Shown: in pieces, positions 1 through 9,362 of the stretch
Layout: each line of letters opens with the position of its first letter
Numbering within the stretch: the stretch's first letter is position 1
NCBI GenBank assembly: GCA_947476295.1
Contig: CANJQC010000005.1
Location: 27,300 to 91,299, forward strand
Length of the DNA stretch: 64,000 bases
Source: Planctomycetaceae bacterium
GTDB taxonomy: Bacteria; Planctomycetota; Planctomycetia; Planctomycetales; Planctomycetaceae
Direction of reading: 5' to 3'
The notes under the pieces: generated by a model
Told to the model about the DNA's origin: nothing
The model's input: only the letters and a program-made list of their open reading frames with translations
The model's database searches: none
Program-made: the position numbers and the translations under genes

Positions 1-1074
1 CCAGTGCAGACATTTTCCATCGGCTTTCCGATCGCAGCCTTTGATGAACGCACCTTCGCACGGCAGGCGTCGCAACATCTCGGGACTGAACATCACGAAG
101 CAGTTGTCACACCGGATGCACTTTCGATTCTGCCGCAGCTGATCTGGCACTACGACGAACCGTTCGGAGACAGCTCCGCGATTCCCACGATGTATTTGTC
201 ACGCATGACGCGAGAACACGTCACGGTGGCACTGACCGGCGACGCAGGCGATGAACTTTTCTGTGGCTATGAACGTTACCGCGCCGTCAAACTTACCGGC
301 ATGACGGATTTTGTGCCACAGTGGGCACGTCGCTTTGCCTCGTCCGTGATTTCGAGGTTGCCGACGTCGGTCGAACATCGATCCTTCCGCCGTCGTCTGA
401 AACGTCTCTTGGAATCCCTCGCACAGGATCCGGAGCGACGTTACCTGAACTGGATCACAATTTTCAACTCGTCACGTCTGGAATGGCTCGTCACACCGGA
501 ACTGTGGGCACTTGCAAAGCATGAAGATCCGGCACAGTGCATCATGAACGCCTATAAACGGTATCCGAAGCGCGACTTTGTGACGCGTACGACAGCGACC
601 GATCTGCAAACCTATCTGCCGTGCGACATCCTCACCAAGGTAGACATCGCGAGCATGGCCGCATCGCTGGAATGCCGATGCCCGATGCTCGACCACCATG
701 TCATCGAACTTGCCGCACGCATGCCGATTGAAGTGAAGCAGACGCTGAAGCAGTCCAAAAAAGTGCTGAGCGAAACATTCAGTCGGCTGATCCCGAAAGA
801 CATTCAGACTCGCAAAAAGATGGGCTTCGGCGTCCCGATTGATCATTGGTTTCGAGCCGAATTAAGACCACTGCTGCACGATATCCTGCTGTCACCCCGC
901 TGCCTGCAACGGGGATTATTTAAAGAGGACTCCGTGCGGCAATTGATCGACGAACACTCGTCGAGCCAATTTGATCATGCGTATCGCCTCTGGAATCTGC
1001 TCTGCCTAGAACTCTGGCAACGCATGTATCTCGACGCCCCGCCCCCGATTGCGGCCCCAACTGTGTTGTCGTAA
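1..1074 (+). CDS. asnB: asparagine synthase (glutamine-hydrolysing), C-terminal part
   Basis: This is the synthetase half of an asparagine synthase, which amidates aspartate (or a related carboxylate) using ATP and glutamine-derived ammonia. The frame is open at base 1, so the N-terminal glutaminase domain and the SGG-type ATP loop lie outside the window and the codon at 4 is not a real start. Visible family features are the YDEPFGDSSAIPT segment, the ALTGDAGDELFCGYERY segment, and the CDILTKVDIASMAASLE and CPMLDHHVIELA blocks near residue 220. Copies next to glycosyltransferases in bacteria often belong to exopolysaccharide loci rather than amino-acid supply. The sigma-54 activator downstream and the glycosyltransferase and UDP-glucose dehydrogenase genes a few kb on fit that, but this is inference. 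Family assignment is secure; the physiological substrate is not. Confidence 0.9.
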   Translation, partial: PVQTFSIGFPIAAFDERTFARQASQHLGTEHHEAVVTPDALSILPQLIWHYDEPFGDSSAIPTMYLSRMTREHVTVALTGDAGDELFCGYERYRAVKLTGMTDFVPQWARRFASSVISRLPTSVEHRSFRRRLKRLLESLAQDPERRYLNWITIFNSSRLEWLVTPELWALAKHEDPAQCIMNAYKRYPKRDFVTRTTATDLQTYLPCDILTKVDIASMAASLECRCPMLDHHVIELAARMPIEVKQTLKQSKKVLSETFSRLIPKDIQTRKKMGFGVPIDHWFRAELRPLLHDILLSPRCLQRGLFKEDSVRQLIDEHSSSQFDHAYRLWNLLCLELWQRMYLDAPPPIAAPTVLS

Positions 1075-1390
1075 AGCGAAACGCGATGGTGCAAAACTTT
1101 GATCATTTCGCTGCCGATCGACCAGAGCCGCGAATTGAGGTTGATATCTGCCACTGCAGTAAAAGCATGTTTTTTCTCCGTTCGTCCTCAACAGATCGCA
1201 CATATTTCACGCTCACGTTCAAGAATTGCGCAAAGTGTACTACAAAGACGGTGCTGTTGTCGTAGAATCTGTACTGAATGTGCCACCTGCTGCGTGCCGC
1301 CCATTAGTTATGCCTAATAATGATGCACTCACTTCAAGCGTGCCCGCAATCAGGGCTTCTTTTGTGTTTGTTCGTATTGCGTTAAACACT

Positions 1391-2434
1391 ATGTCTGATT
1401 CCGACAGCAAACTCATTAGCGGTCTGATTGGCAGTAGTGCACCGATGCTGGATGTTTATCGGATGACCCGCAAAGTGGCGCCGACTTCGGCCACTGTGCT
1501 TTTGACGGGTGAAACTGGGACCGGAAAAGAACTTATCGCTCGGGCACTGCATGAATTGAGTCCTCGTGCGACGGGTCCGTTTATCCGCGTCAACTGCGGC
1601 GCACTGTCAGAGAGTTTGCTGGAGAGCGAGTTGTTTGGTCATGCCAAGGGGGCATTTACCAGCGCGATTGAGAATCGCACCGGGCGGTTTGAGGCGGCTC
1701 ATGGCGGTTCAATTTTCCTGGACGAGATCAACAGCGTGAGTTACCAGCTTCAAGTGAAGCTGCTGCGAGTTCTTCAGGAGCATGAATTTGAACGTGTCGG
1801 AGATACGAGAACGATTCGAGTGGACGTTCGCGTCATCGCAGCGACGAACGTTGATCTGCAGGATGAGATTGCTGCCGGTCGATTCCGCGAAGACCTGTTT
1901 TATCGCTTGAACGTGATCCCCATTTACTTACCAGCGCTTCGTGAGCGTGGAAGTGACATCGCCGATCTGGTGAATTTCTTTGTGCGACGGTACGCTTTGG
2001 CAAACGGATTTCCCACGCCGCGGATGTCACCGGAATCGCTGCGATTCCTGCAGCAGTATGACTGGCCGGGAAACGTCCGCGAACTGCAGAACTACATCGA
2101 ACGAGCGCTGGTGCTCGCAACCAGCAGTGAGATTACTGCTGACCTGCTGCCGCCTCATGTGCGGGGATTGGCACCTGTTCGTATCGGACGCCGTGCATCG
2201 GAAGATCTTGAATCGCTTTGTACGGATCTGGTCAGTCGTCGTCTCGCTCAGCTTGGCGAAGAAAGTGTCGACGTATACAACCAAGTGATGAACGTTGTCG
2301 AAAAAGAACTACTGCTGCAGGTGCTGCGACAAAGTCAGGGCGTGCAGACCAGAACTGCCACGCGCCTTGGAATCAACCGCAACACGCTGCACAAGAAGAT
2401 TGAAGATCACAAGTTGAGTACGGAGGCACGGTAA
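1391..2434 (+). CDS. sigma-54 dependent transcriptional activator (AAA+ plus Fis-type HTH, no receiver domain)
   Basis: This is an enhancer-binding protein that would remodel sigma-54 RNA polymerase by ATP hydrolysis. The AAA+ module carries Walker A (GETGTGKE), the loop GAFTSA, Walker B (GGSIFLDEI) and the arginine-finger region ([17 protein letters not shown]). The C-terminus ends in a Fis-type helix-turn-helix ([17 protein letters not shown]). The open frame runs back to a TTG at 1226. ATG codons at 1310 and 1391 are more likely starts; 1391 is chosen because AAA+ homology begins about 10 residues later and the upstream residues look non-conserved. No receiver, PAS or GAF input domain fits before the AAA+ core, so signal input is unknown. 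The GAFTGA sigma-54 contact loop has Ser for the second Gly. It may control the neighbouring polysaccharide genes. About 347 aa from this start. Confidence 0.85.
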   Translation: MSDSDSKLISGLIGSSAPMLDVYRMTRKVAPTSATVLLTGETGTGKELIARALHELSPRATGPFIRVNCGALSESLLESELFGHAKGAFTSAIENRTGRFEAAHGGSIFLDEINSVSYQLQVKLLRVLQEHEFERVGDTRTIRVDVRVIAATNVDLQDEIAAGRFREDLFYRLNVIPIYLPALRERGSDIADLVNFFVRRYALANGFPTPRMSPESLRFLQQYDWPGNVRELQNYIERALVLATSSEITADLLPPHVRGLAPVRIGRRASEDLESLCTDLVSRRLAQLGEESVDVYNQVMNVVEKELLLQVLRQSQGVQTRTATRLGINRNTLHKKIEDHKLSTEAR

Positions 2435-2567
2435 TCCGGGTTTATTCCTCGCGACGGTTCCATTCGGGAATCGCGTTCATTCAAACTGTGCCCTACAATT
2501 AAGGCTTGGCTGATCACAAAATGTTCCTTGCCTGAAACGCATTGAGCCACTCCGGAGCATGATCCCG

Positions 2568-3983
2568 ATGCGAAATCCAAAGTCAATCAGTTCGGAATGG
2601 GCTCGGCGACATTTGCTCAAGACAGGAACTGCCGGGATCCTTGGGATGTCCTTGCCTCAGTTACTGGCAGCGGAATCCGGCAGCGCGAGGACACATACGG
2701 CATCTGCGAAACGAGTGATCGTCATTCTGGAACAGGGCGGTTTGTCCCACATCGACACATGGGATCCAAAACCGGCTGCAGTGGCTGAGCATCGCAGTCC
2801 ATTTCTGCCGATCTCGACGACGGTCGCTGGAATACAGTTCACTAGTCTGCTGCCCCGAACCGCACGGATCGCCCACAAACTGGCGGTTGTTCGGTCAATG
2901 CATCACAACAAAGGCGGAGCTGACGCGCATCCAAATGGAACGCAATATGCTCTTTCTGGTGCTCATCCGTCGAGCATCCTTGAGATGCCGGATGTTGGTT
3001 CCGTGGTGTCTCTGTTGCTAGGAACTGACAATCAGTCACTGCCTCCATATGTGATGATTCCCGGTAACAGTGAACAGGCCGCTGAGACTCGCACTGGATT
3101 TTTGCCAAAATCGCTGTCCGTTTTCAAGACCGGAGGACACGATTTGTCGGATCGCAAATGGGAGGTTGCGGACCTGCTTGCCCGCATCGACAACAGTGGT
3201 TCGCGCCTGAACAATCGACAGCAACTGCTGGAGTCACTCGATCATCGATTCGCCTCCGATACAGACAAAGCGTCGCTGCACGGTATGGATCGGTTTTACG
3301 AACAGGCGTTTAACAGTCTGACGAGCCAAGAAGTTGCGCACGCATTTGATTTGTCGGCAGAGCCCGAAAGTGTTCGGGAGGATTACGGTCGAGGTCATCG
3401 CGGATCCTGTTACCTTCTGGGGCGCAGACTTCTGGAAGCGGGCGTTCGATTTGTTACCGTTGATGTTCGATGGCCGCTGACAAATGAGACACCCGGAGGT
3501 TTCAATCTCAACTGGGATCATCACGATTTGATTTACACGCCCGGTTCCTGTGGCACGGTTCGAGACAAAGCCGGCGGCGAGGGACGATACGGCATTGGGC
3601 ACTGGGTTATGATGGGAAGTACAGATCGCGCCTTCGCGGCGCTGATCAGTGACCTGGATGAGCGAGGCCTGCTGGATGAAACGCTGGTATGTTTTATCTC
3701 TGAATTTGGCCGCACACCGCGACTCAACAAGTTCGCCGGTCGAGATCACTGGACAAATGCCTATTCGATCGCCTTTGCAGGGGCGAAGATTCCCGGCGGC
3801 CAGATCATCGGAGAATCAGATCGAGACGGCGGCTACGTGGTGTCTCAGGCCTACACGCCTGAAGACTATGCGACGTCCATCTATGAAAAACTCGGCGTCG
3901 ATCGATCGAGGCCATTGTTCACATCAGCCCATCGTCCTGTCCACTTTGGACACATGGGACAGCCGATCGCTGAGCTTTTCTGA
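2568..3983 (+). CDS. DUF1501 domain-containing secreted protein
   Basis: This is a member of the DUF1501 family (sulfatase/alkaline-phosphatase-fold proteins of unknown activity, greatly expanded in planctomycetes). The N-terminus has a twin-arginine-like signal (ARRHLLKTGTAGILGMSLPQLLAAE), so export in folded form is likely. Family motifs visible are GGLSHIDTWDPKP, the SMHHNKGGADAHPNGTQY block, SEFGRTPRLN and GRDHW near the C-terminus. Two start codons are possible, 2559 and 2568. The second is chosen because a GGAG sits 10 bases before it but only one base before the first. There is no DUF1553 partner next to it; it stands alone and converges with purL, the stop codons being 14 bases apart. 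Biochemical role unknown. Confidence 0.88.
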   Translation: MRNPKSISSEWARRHLLKTGTAGILGMSLPQLLAAESGSARTHTASAKRVIVILEQGGLSHIDTWDPKPAAVAEHRSPFLPISTTVAGIQFTSLLPRTARIAHKLAVVRSMHHNKGGADAHPNGTQYALSGAHPSSILEMPDVGSVVSLLLGTDNQSLPPYVMIPGNSEQAAETRTGFLPKSLSVFKTGGHDLSDRKWEVADLLARIDNSGSRLNNRQQLLESLDHRFASDTDKASLHGMDRFYEQAFNSLTSQEVAHAFDLSAEPESVREDYGRGHRGSCYLLGRRLLEAGVRFVTVDVRWPLTNETPGGFNLNWDHHDLIYTPGSCGTVRDKAGGEGRYGIGHWVMMGSTDRAFAALISDLDERGLLDETLVCFISEFGRTPRLNKFAGRDHWTNAYSIAFAGAKIPGGQIIGESDRDGGYVVSQAYTPEDYATSIYEKLGVDRSRPLFTSAHRPVHFGHMGQPIAELF

Positions 3984-3997
3984 CGCGGCTGACGGAC

Positions 3998-6900
3998 TTA
4001 CAGACTTAGTGGCGACTGCCAATCGGACTTCAGTTTTGTAAGAGACGCAGTGACAATTCTGGTGCCGCCAACAACAATATCCATTGTTGCCGCAACAATT
4101 GTTTTTCCAATGCAAGTGTGTGGCAGGTTGGCAAAAATCGACTCCAACAGAACGCGATGCTTTAGTGAAACTTCAATCAGAAACCGCGTATTAGATTCTG
4201 AGAATAGGGCCGCAACCCCGTCTGAAGCCACTTCAATCTCGACCCCAACCCCACCTGCAAATGCCATTTCCGCAGCAGCCACAGCCAGTCCGCCTTCGCT
4301 GAGGTCGTGGCATGACAACACCAAGCCTTGTTTGAGAGTTTGATGTAGGGCTCGAAAAATTCTTGGAGCCATGTCTGTGTCAACGGTTGGCACTTTGCCC
4401 CCGGTAAGACAATTGACGAGGTTGTAGTGGGAGCCACCCATTTCATCTTTGGTTTCGCCGATCAGATACAGCAGATTACCGGGACCTTTGAGGTCCATGG
4501 TGACGCAGGTTTCGATGTCATCGACCTGGCCGAGGGCGGTGATGAGAAGCGTGGAGGGGATAGCCACAGTGCGGCGACCCGTCGCCTTAAAGGATTCAGA
4601 CCCTTTCGTCGAAGCTGCAACAGGGTCAGCCCCCTTCAAGTCGGTCTCGTAGCTAAATTCGTTGTTGAGGCTGTCTTTGCCGCTGACGAAGGGTGTGCGA
4701 TAAGCAACAGCGATGTCCTTGCAGGCGACGGCGGCTCGGACGAGGGTGCCGAGGGTCTCGGGACGTTCGGTGTTGCCCCAACAGAAATTGTCGAGGATGG
4801 CGATGCGGTCTGGGTCGGCTCCAACGGCGACGCAATTGCGGACGGCTTCGTCGATGGCGGAGGCGGCCATCCAGTACGGATCAAGGTCCCCAAAGTGCGG
4901 ATTGATGCCGCAGGCGATGACGAGGCCTCGGTTGGATGTCAGGTCGGGACGGACGACGGCGGCGTCAGACGGACCGTCGTTGTTGATGCCGACGAGAGGT
5001 TTGATGACGCTGCCGGCCTGGACCTCGTGGTCATACTGGCGAATGATCCATTCTTTGCTGGCAACGTTGAGGGATCGGAGAATCTTCCTGAGGTCGTCAG
5101 TGTAGTCCGGCTTATTGTCGCGATCACGCTCCGCGTGATGAGCCTTGAAGTTTGCTGCCGAGGATTCAGAGAGCTTTGCCGCAGCGGGCGAGGCGGCGGT
5201 GTTGGAGGTGACAACAGTTGTCGGTTGATGTGAGGTTTCCTCTGAATGCTCCTCACGCGGAGCGTGAGGGCTGCTTTGAATCGCATACACAGCTTCGCGA
5301 ATCACGGGCGGGCGGCCGTCGTGGAGGAAGTGCATGCTGACTTCGCCGACTTTGTGTTCGCCGTATTTTAGAACAAGTTGCTTCGTGCCGGTGAACTTGC
5401 CGATGATCGTGGCTTCGACGCCTTCAGAGGCACACAGTGCTTCGAGCTGAGCCCAATTCGCGGGCGGTACGGACAGGACCATGCGTTCCTGAGCTTCGGA
5501 GATCCAGATCTCGGTGTACGACAGTCCGGCATACTTCAAAGGGGCTCGATCCAGCCACACTTCGGCACCCGTGCCTTCACCCATCTCACCCACAGCACTG
5601 CTGAAGCCGCCGGCGCCACAGTCGGTGATGGCGGAGTACAAATTCAAGTCGCGTGCAGCCAGAATCACATCGGCCACCATCTTTTCGGTAACCGGGTTGC
5701 CGATCTGTACAGACCCACCGCTGATGGATTCACTTTCTTCGGTGAGTTCCACGGACGAAAACGTCGCGCCATGAATTCCGTCACGTCCAGTACGTCCGCC
5801 GACAGCCACGATCAGGTCACCGGGGCTGACGAGTTTGTCACACTTATCGACAGGAATCATGGCCACGTTGCCGCAGTAGACCAGCGGGTTGCCAAGATAA
5901 CGGTCGTCGAAACAGACGGCTCCGTTGACGGTCGGAATGCCCATCCGGTTTCCGTAATCGCGGACTCCGGCCACAACGCCCTGCATGACAGCCAGTGGGT
6001 GCAGCACTCCGGGCGGAAGCTGATCTACGGGATAGTCCGGTCGAGCAAAACAGAACACATCGGTGCTGCAAACCGGTCGAGCCCCCAGACCAGTGCCCAG
6101 CGGATCGCGGATGACTCCGCCGAGCCCCGTATTGGCTCCGCCGTAGGGTTCGATAGCGGACGGATGGTTGTGAGTCTCAACTTTGATGCAGACATTCTGC
6201 TTGTCGTCGAACTTGACGATCCCCGCGTTGTCCTTGAACACGCTGACGCACCAGTCGTCCTTGCCGAGCGATTCGCGAATCTGCACGGTCGCTGCAAAGA
6301 TCGTTTCTTTCAACATGCTGTTGAAGTGCGTATCCCGGACCACTTTGCCTTCGCAGGTTTCGACGTAATGAATACGTCCGCCTAGCGTCTTGTGCGAACA
6401 GTGTTCGCTCCAGGTCTGAGCAACGGTTTCCAGTTCGATGTCAGTGGGGTCTCGCTGTAGTGATCGGAAGTAATCCTGCACCGTCTGCATTTCGGTGATA
6501 CTCAGATACAACTGGCCCTTTTTGCTGAGTTCCCTCAGAGCCGCATCGTCCATCTCGCGAATAGCGACGGTGGTGAGTTTGAATTTGTATTCGCTGCCGA
6601 GCGTCAGGTCTGCAATCTGCAGCGGGCCAGTGATGATGTATTCAATGGCATCGTTAGCGAGAACCTTCTTCGACAGGTGAGCGACTTTGGCCGCGCCCAG
6701 TGCTCCGGTCAGCCAATAACGTCGGCAGGTGGCAACGTTTGTGACGCTGAGGTTCAGTCGCGAGAGAGCCTTCGCGGCGTTTTCAGCGACGCTGTCAGTG
6801 ACGCCGGGGTGGAGAAGCACGTTGAGGAGCGAGGATTGAGGAGCGAGGGCTGAGGAGCGAGTGTCGGGCAGTTCGTGAATGCTGAACTGTTCCGTTACAG

Positions 6901-7090
6901 GATCAACGAGAAGTTGTTCGGCGGCGCGTGTCGCGTCGTCGCGAGTCAGGTCACCCTGAATGAGAAATGTACGGGCTGATTTGACGGTGCTGAGTCCGCT
7001 GATCCCCTGACTATGAGCACTTGCGAGAATTCGTTGACCTTCGTAATCTTTTTCGCTGCCGGTCGGCAGAATTTCGACTTCCCAGAGCAT
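3998..7090 (-). CDS. purL: phosphoribosylformylglycinamidine synthase, PurL with N-terminal PurS-like repeats
   Basis: FGAM synthase converts FGAR, ATP and glutamine to FGAM in purine synthesis. The protein (about 1030 aa) starts with two PurS-like stretches: [19 protein letters not shown], and a second beginning [20 protein letters not shown]. The small-PurL core follows, with [45 protein letters not shown] and, in the second half, [18 protein letters not shown]. No glutaminase (PurQ) domain is present, so a separate PurQ is expected elsewhere. The ORF track begins at a GTG at 7141; the ATG at 7090 ([11 protein letters not shown]) is preferred because it starts the PurS strand directly. A low-complexity linker between the two PurL halves contains [12 protein letters not shown] and AHHAERDRD, both encoded by palindromic repeats (see the repeat at 5123-5269). 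The length difference from ordinary small PurL is explained by the PurS-like repeats and this linker. Confidence 0.93.
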   Translation of the reverse strand: MLWEVEILPTGSEKDYEGQRILASAHSQGISGLSTVKSARTFLIQGDLTRDDATRAAEQLLVDPVTEQFSIHELPDTRSSALAPQSSLLNVLLHPGVTDSVAENAAKALSRLNLSVTNVATCRRYWLTGALGAAKVAHLSKKVLANDAIEYIITGPLQIADLTLGSEYKFKLTTVAIREMDDAALRELSKKGQLYLSITEMQTVQDYFRSLQRDPTDIELETVAQTWSEHCSHKTLGGRIHYVETCEGKVVRDTHFNSMLKETIFAATVQIRESLGKDDWCVSVFKDNAGIVKFDDKQNVCIKVETHNHPSAIEPYGGANTGLGGVIRDPLGTGLGARPVCSTDVFCFARPDYPVDQLPPGVLHPLAVMQGVVAGVRDYGNRMGIPTVNGAVCFDDRYLGNPLVYCGNVAMIPVDKCDKLVSPGDLIVAVGGRTGRDGIHGATFSSVELTEESESISGGSVQIGNPVTEKMVADVILAARDLNLYSAITDCGAGGFSSAVGEMGEGTGAEVWLDRAPLKYAGLSYTEIWISEAQERMVLSVPPANWAQLEALCASEGVEATIIGKFTGTKQLVLKYGEHKVGEVSMHFLHDGRPPVIREAVYAIQSSPHAPREEHSEETSHQPTTVVTSNTAASPAAAKLSESSAANFKAHHAERDRDNKPDYTDDLRKILRSLNVASKEWIIRQYDHEVQAGSVIKPLVGINNDGPSDAAVVRPDLTSNRGLVIACGINPHFGDLDPYWMAASAIDEAVRNCVAVGADPDRIAILDNFCWGNTERPETLGTLVRAAVACKDIAVAYRTPFVSGKDSLNNEFSYETDLKGADPVAASTKGSESFKATGRRTVAIPSTLLITALGQVDDIETCVTMDLKGPGNLLYLIGETKDEMGGSHYNLVNCLTGGKVPTVDTDMAPRIFRALHQTLKQGLVLSCHDLSEGGLAVAAAEMAFAGGVGVEIEVASDGVAALFSESNTRFLIEVSLKHRVLLESIFANLPHTCIGKTIVAATMDIVVGGTRIVTASLTKLKSDWQSPLSL
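5123..5269. repeat. REPIN-like inverted pair of palindromes inside purL
   Basis: Two short perfect palindromes lie 128 bases apart inside the purL coding region: ATCACGCTCCGCGTGAT at 5123-5139 and CCTCACGCGGAGCGTGAGG at 5251-5269. Their 15-base cores are exact reverse complements of each other, which is the layout of a REPIN (two REP sequences in inverted orientation). The segment is read through in frame and encodes a polar linker ([17 protein letters not shown]) between the two PurL halves. The geometry is seen directly; calling it a REPIN is inference. Confidence 0.65.
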
Positions 7091-7403
7091 GATATCGTGT
7101 GATCCGTGAGAGGAGTTTTTGTTCTCGATTAGCGACGCCACCTCGCCTGTTGGGGTGGTTTATACTATATGCAGCGTCCAATGTTTACCTTCCACGCCGA
7201 CGTCATCGTAATACGAAAATGCTGCAGAATCATTATCTTCGTTGAAATCTGGCAATTGAACTTGGCTGCGTCACTGTTACAGATTCCCGTTTTGTGCGGC
7301 GAATGTGCTGGACCCCTGTTTCCAAAGATCACCAGTCGATTCCATGTGGTAGGTTCTCACAGCCCCCAATTTTTGCACCGTCCAGCAAGCAAGAGCCCTC
7401 AAA
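7091..7403. other. intergenic region between divergent purL and methyltransferase genes
   Basis: This gap of about 310 bases between two divergent start codons should hold both promoters. A TATACTAT stretch near 7161 resembles a -10 box for the rightward gene, but no convincing -35 partner was found. No riboswitch-like structure was recognised for purL. Confidence 0.35.
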
Positions 7404-8129
7404 ATGGACCCAAGTCATCTTCAGGAACTGGTGACACTCGAAGATCATTACTGGTGGCACGTCGCCAAACGCAAGTTGGTTACGCGACTGATGAAGCGTT
7501 ACTGCCCACCGCCCGGGCGACTCGTCGAAGGCGGCATTGGATCGGGTCGCAACCTTGTTGAGTTTTCTGAGCTTGGTTACGACGTCACCGGTTTCGATCT
7601 GATGCCGGAATCCGTGCAGCATGTGCGCAATCGCGGCATCGAAGATGTGCGTATTCACGATCTCGGTCGGCCATGGCCAGTCGATGATTCGTCGCTGCGA
7701 GCTGTTGTGCTGCTGGACGTACTGGAACATGTTGAAGATCCTGTCGCGGTGCTGAGGCACGCCTACACGGCATTGGAAGAAGGAGGAGCCGTGATCGCCA
7801 CTGTGCCGGCTCATCCCTGGCTATACAGTCGCTGGGACGAGCAACTGGGACACTTCCGTCGGTATACAACGCGCGAGTTTCGCCGTCACGCAAACGAAGC
7901 GAGTTTTCGCGTTTCATTCCTAAACTACTGGAATAGTTTTACAATGCCGGCGGCCGTTGCCATGCGGAGCTGGGAGAAATTTTTCCCGAGCCGCACACAA
8001 CCCGACTTCCCAGCCGTATCCTCATTCACCAACCGCGCGTTGCTGACAGCTGCGTCGGCTGAACGATGGTGCCTGACAAACTTCGGGCTTCCAACCGGTC
8101 TTTCTCTGGCAGGAGTTCTGCTGAAATGA
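7404..8129 (+). CDS. class I SAM-dependent methyltransferase
   Basis: A 241-residue methyltransferase of the Methyltransf_11/UbiE-like type. The glycine-rich SAM-binding motif is VEGGIGSGRNLVEF (near residue 40), the acidic end of strand 2 is VTGFDL, and motif II is VVLLDVLEHVEDP. The following WDEQLGHFRRYTTREF segment is typical of methyltransferases found in glycan and lipid-linked sugar clusters. Its stop codon overlaps the start of the next gene in an ATGA, so the two are translationally coupled and probably act in one pathway with the downstream glycosyltransferase. A polyprenyl-linked sugar or a glycan is a plausible substrate, but this cannot be read from sequence. Confidence 0.85.
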   Translation: MDPSHLQELVTLEDHYWWHVAKRKLVTRLMKRYCPPPGRLVEGGIGSGRNLVEFSELGYDVTGFDLMPESVQHVRNRGIEDVRIHDLGRPWPVDDSSLRAVVLLDVLEHVEDPVAVLRHAYTALEEGGAVIATVPAHPWLYSRWDEQLGHFRRYTTREFRRHANEASFRVSFLNYWNSFTMPAAVAMRSWEKFFPSRTQPDFPAVSSFTNRALLTAASAERWCLTNFGLPTGLSLAGVLLK

Positions 8130-9238
8130 AGCCTCAGACGAATCGCAAAGCCCGTGATCGTCGAACAGCGAAAGTTTCTGTCGTGCTGCCGGTATTTAAT
8201 GAAACGGCTATTCTGCAGGAACTCAATCGCTGGATCGTCGCGGTCCTTGAACGTACGAAATCGAACTTTGAGGTCGTTTATGTGAACGACGGTTCTTCGG
8301 ATGGTTCGCGCGAAAATCTGACCACACTGGCGGAACAGGATCGACGGATCGTCGTCGTTCATCTGTCACGCAACTTTGGACATCAGCCAGCGGTTCATGC
8401 TGGTCTGGAACACGCGATGGGCGACGTCGTGATCGTGATGGATTCGGATCTGCAGGACAATCCAGAGGCCATTCCTGCGTTTCTGGATCAGTGGGAAAGT
8501 GGCTTCGATGTCGTTTACGCTCAACGGACCAATCGGAAGGAATCACTGCCTAAGCGCGTCCTTTTTTATAGTTTCTATCGCTTGCTGAACGCGATTGCCG
8601 ACAGCCCGATCCCGGCAGACGCGGGTAATTTCGGATTGCTGGATCGATCCGTTGTCGATGCCGTGCTGTCGCTTCCCGAACGCGAACGCTTCTTTCCTGG
8701 TCTGCGGAGCTGGGCGGGATTTCGTCAGACGGGAATTCCGGTCGAACGGGGGGCTCGGCACGACGATACGCCGCGTGTTTCTCTGCGAGGATTGTTTCGA
8801 CTTGCCAAGACCGCTATTTTTTCGTTCTCATCCTTCCCGCTGAAGTTTTTCTACGTGATCGCCGGAGTTTCTGCCACGGTCTGCTTGGGCACGATTGCCT
8901 TTGTGCTGTGGCATCGTCTGCTCACCGGACTCGCGATTCCGGGCTGGGCGTCCGTCATCATCACAGCTTCCTTTTTTGGTTCACTCAACGCATTTGGAAT
9001 CTCGATCCTTGGCGAATATGTAATTCGGATCTACGATCAAGTGCGAGCTCGTCCGGTATATGTGAAAGCTGAAACACTGAATTCCGGCGTCTCCCGAAAC
9101 TCACACGTCCTTAATGGGACGCATTCGCCTGTCGATGACTTGAACCGTATTGAACAACTGCTGTCTGATTTGCACAGGGATTACTCATCGACTGCGCCAC
9201 GATCGGCAGTGGGGCAGACTTCCAGCCTGCCGTATTAG
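8126..9238 (+). CDS. family 2 glycosyltransferase, DPM1/GtrB-like, with two C-terminal membrane helices
   Basis: This GT-A glycosyltransferase likely moves a sugar from a nucleotide donor to polyprenyl phosphate at the membrane. Motifs are VVLPVFNETAILQELN, VNDGSSDGS and the metal-binding VIVMDSDLQDNPEAIP. Two hydrophobic helices follow near residues 245-310, then GEYVIRIYDQVRARPVYV, the usual tail of GtrB/DPM1-like enzymes. The ORF track starts at 8066; ATG 8126 is preferred because it overlaps the methyltransferase stop in ATGA and gives the normal N-terminus. The last residues (VGQTSSLPY and the stop codon) are encoded by the left arm of a repeat at 9211-9288, so the native C-terminus has probably been replaced. 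Confidence 0.88.
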   Translation: MKPQTNRKARDRRTAKVSVVLPVFNETAILQELNRWIVAVLERTKSNFEVVYVNDGSSDGSRENLTTLAEQDRRIVVVHLSRNFGHQPAVHAGLEHAMGDVVIVMDSDLQDNPEAIPAFLDQWESGFDVVYAQRTNRKESLPKRVLFYSFYRLLNAIADSPIPADAGNFGLLDRSVVDAVLSLPERERFFPGLRSWAGFRQTGIPVERGARHDDTPRVSLRGLFRLAKTAIFSFSSFPLKFFYVIAGVSATVCLGTIAFVLWHRLLTGLAIPGWASVIITASFFGSLNAFGISILGEYVIRIYDQVRARPVYVKAETLNSGVSRNSHVLNGTHSPVDDLNRIEQLLSDLHRDYSSTAPRSAVGQTSSLPY

Positions 9239-9288
9239 CTGAAAAGACAAACTCTTCAGCAATGAATGGCAGGCTGAAAGCCTGCCCC
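9211..9288. repeat. inverted pair of REP-like palindromes at the 3' end of the GT2 gene
   Basis: The arms GGGGCAGACTTCCAGCCTGCC (9211-9231) and GGCAGGCTGAAAGCCTGCCCC (9268-9288) are inverted copies with two mismatches in 21 bases. The right arm is itself palindromic (GCAGGCT GAA AGCCTGC). The left arm encodes the last residues of the glycosyltransferase upstream of its TAG stop. The structure could also act as a transcriptional end or block 3' exonucleases between this gene and ugd; that is inference. Confidence 0.75.
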
Positions 9289-9362
9289 ATGGTCTCAGCC
9301 GCGGAGCGACTCAGCGACGTACTTTCAACACTTTTTTCTTCCAGTACTTACTGAGCGACATC

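Noticed and set aside
4427-6385. Long plus-strand ORFs of 268 and 335 codons (4427-5233, 5378-6385)
   Set aside because: Both are antisense to purL, which is unmistakable on the minus strand; their translations have no recognisable domains and follow from codon bias.
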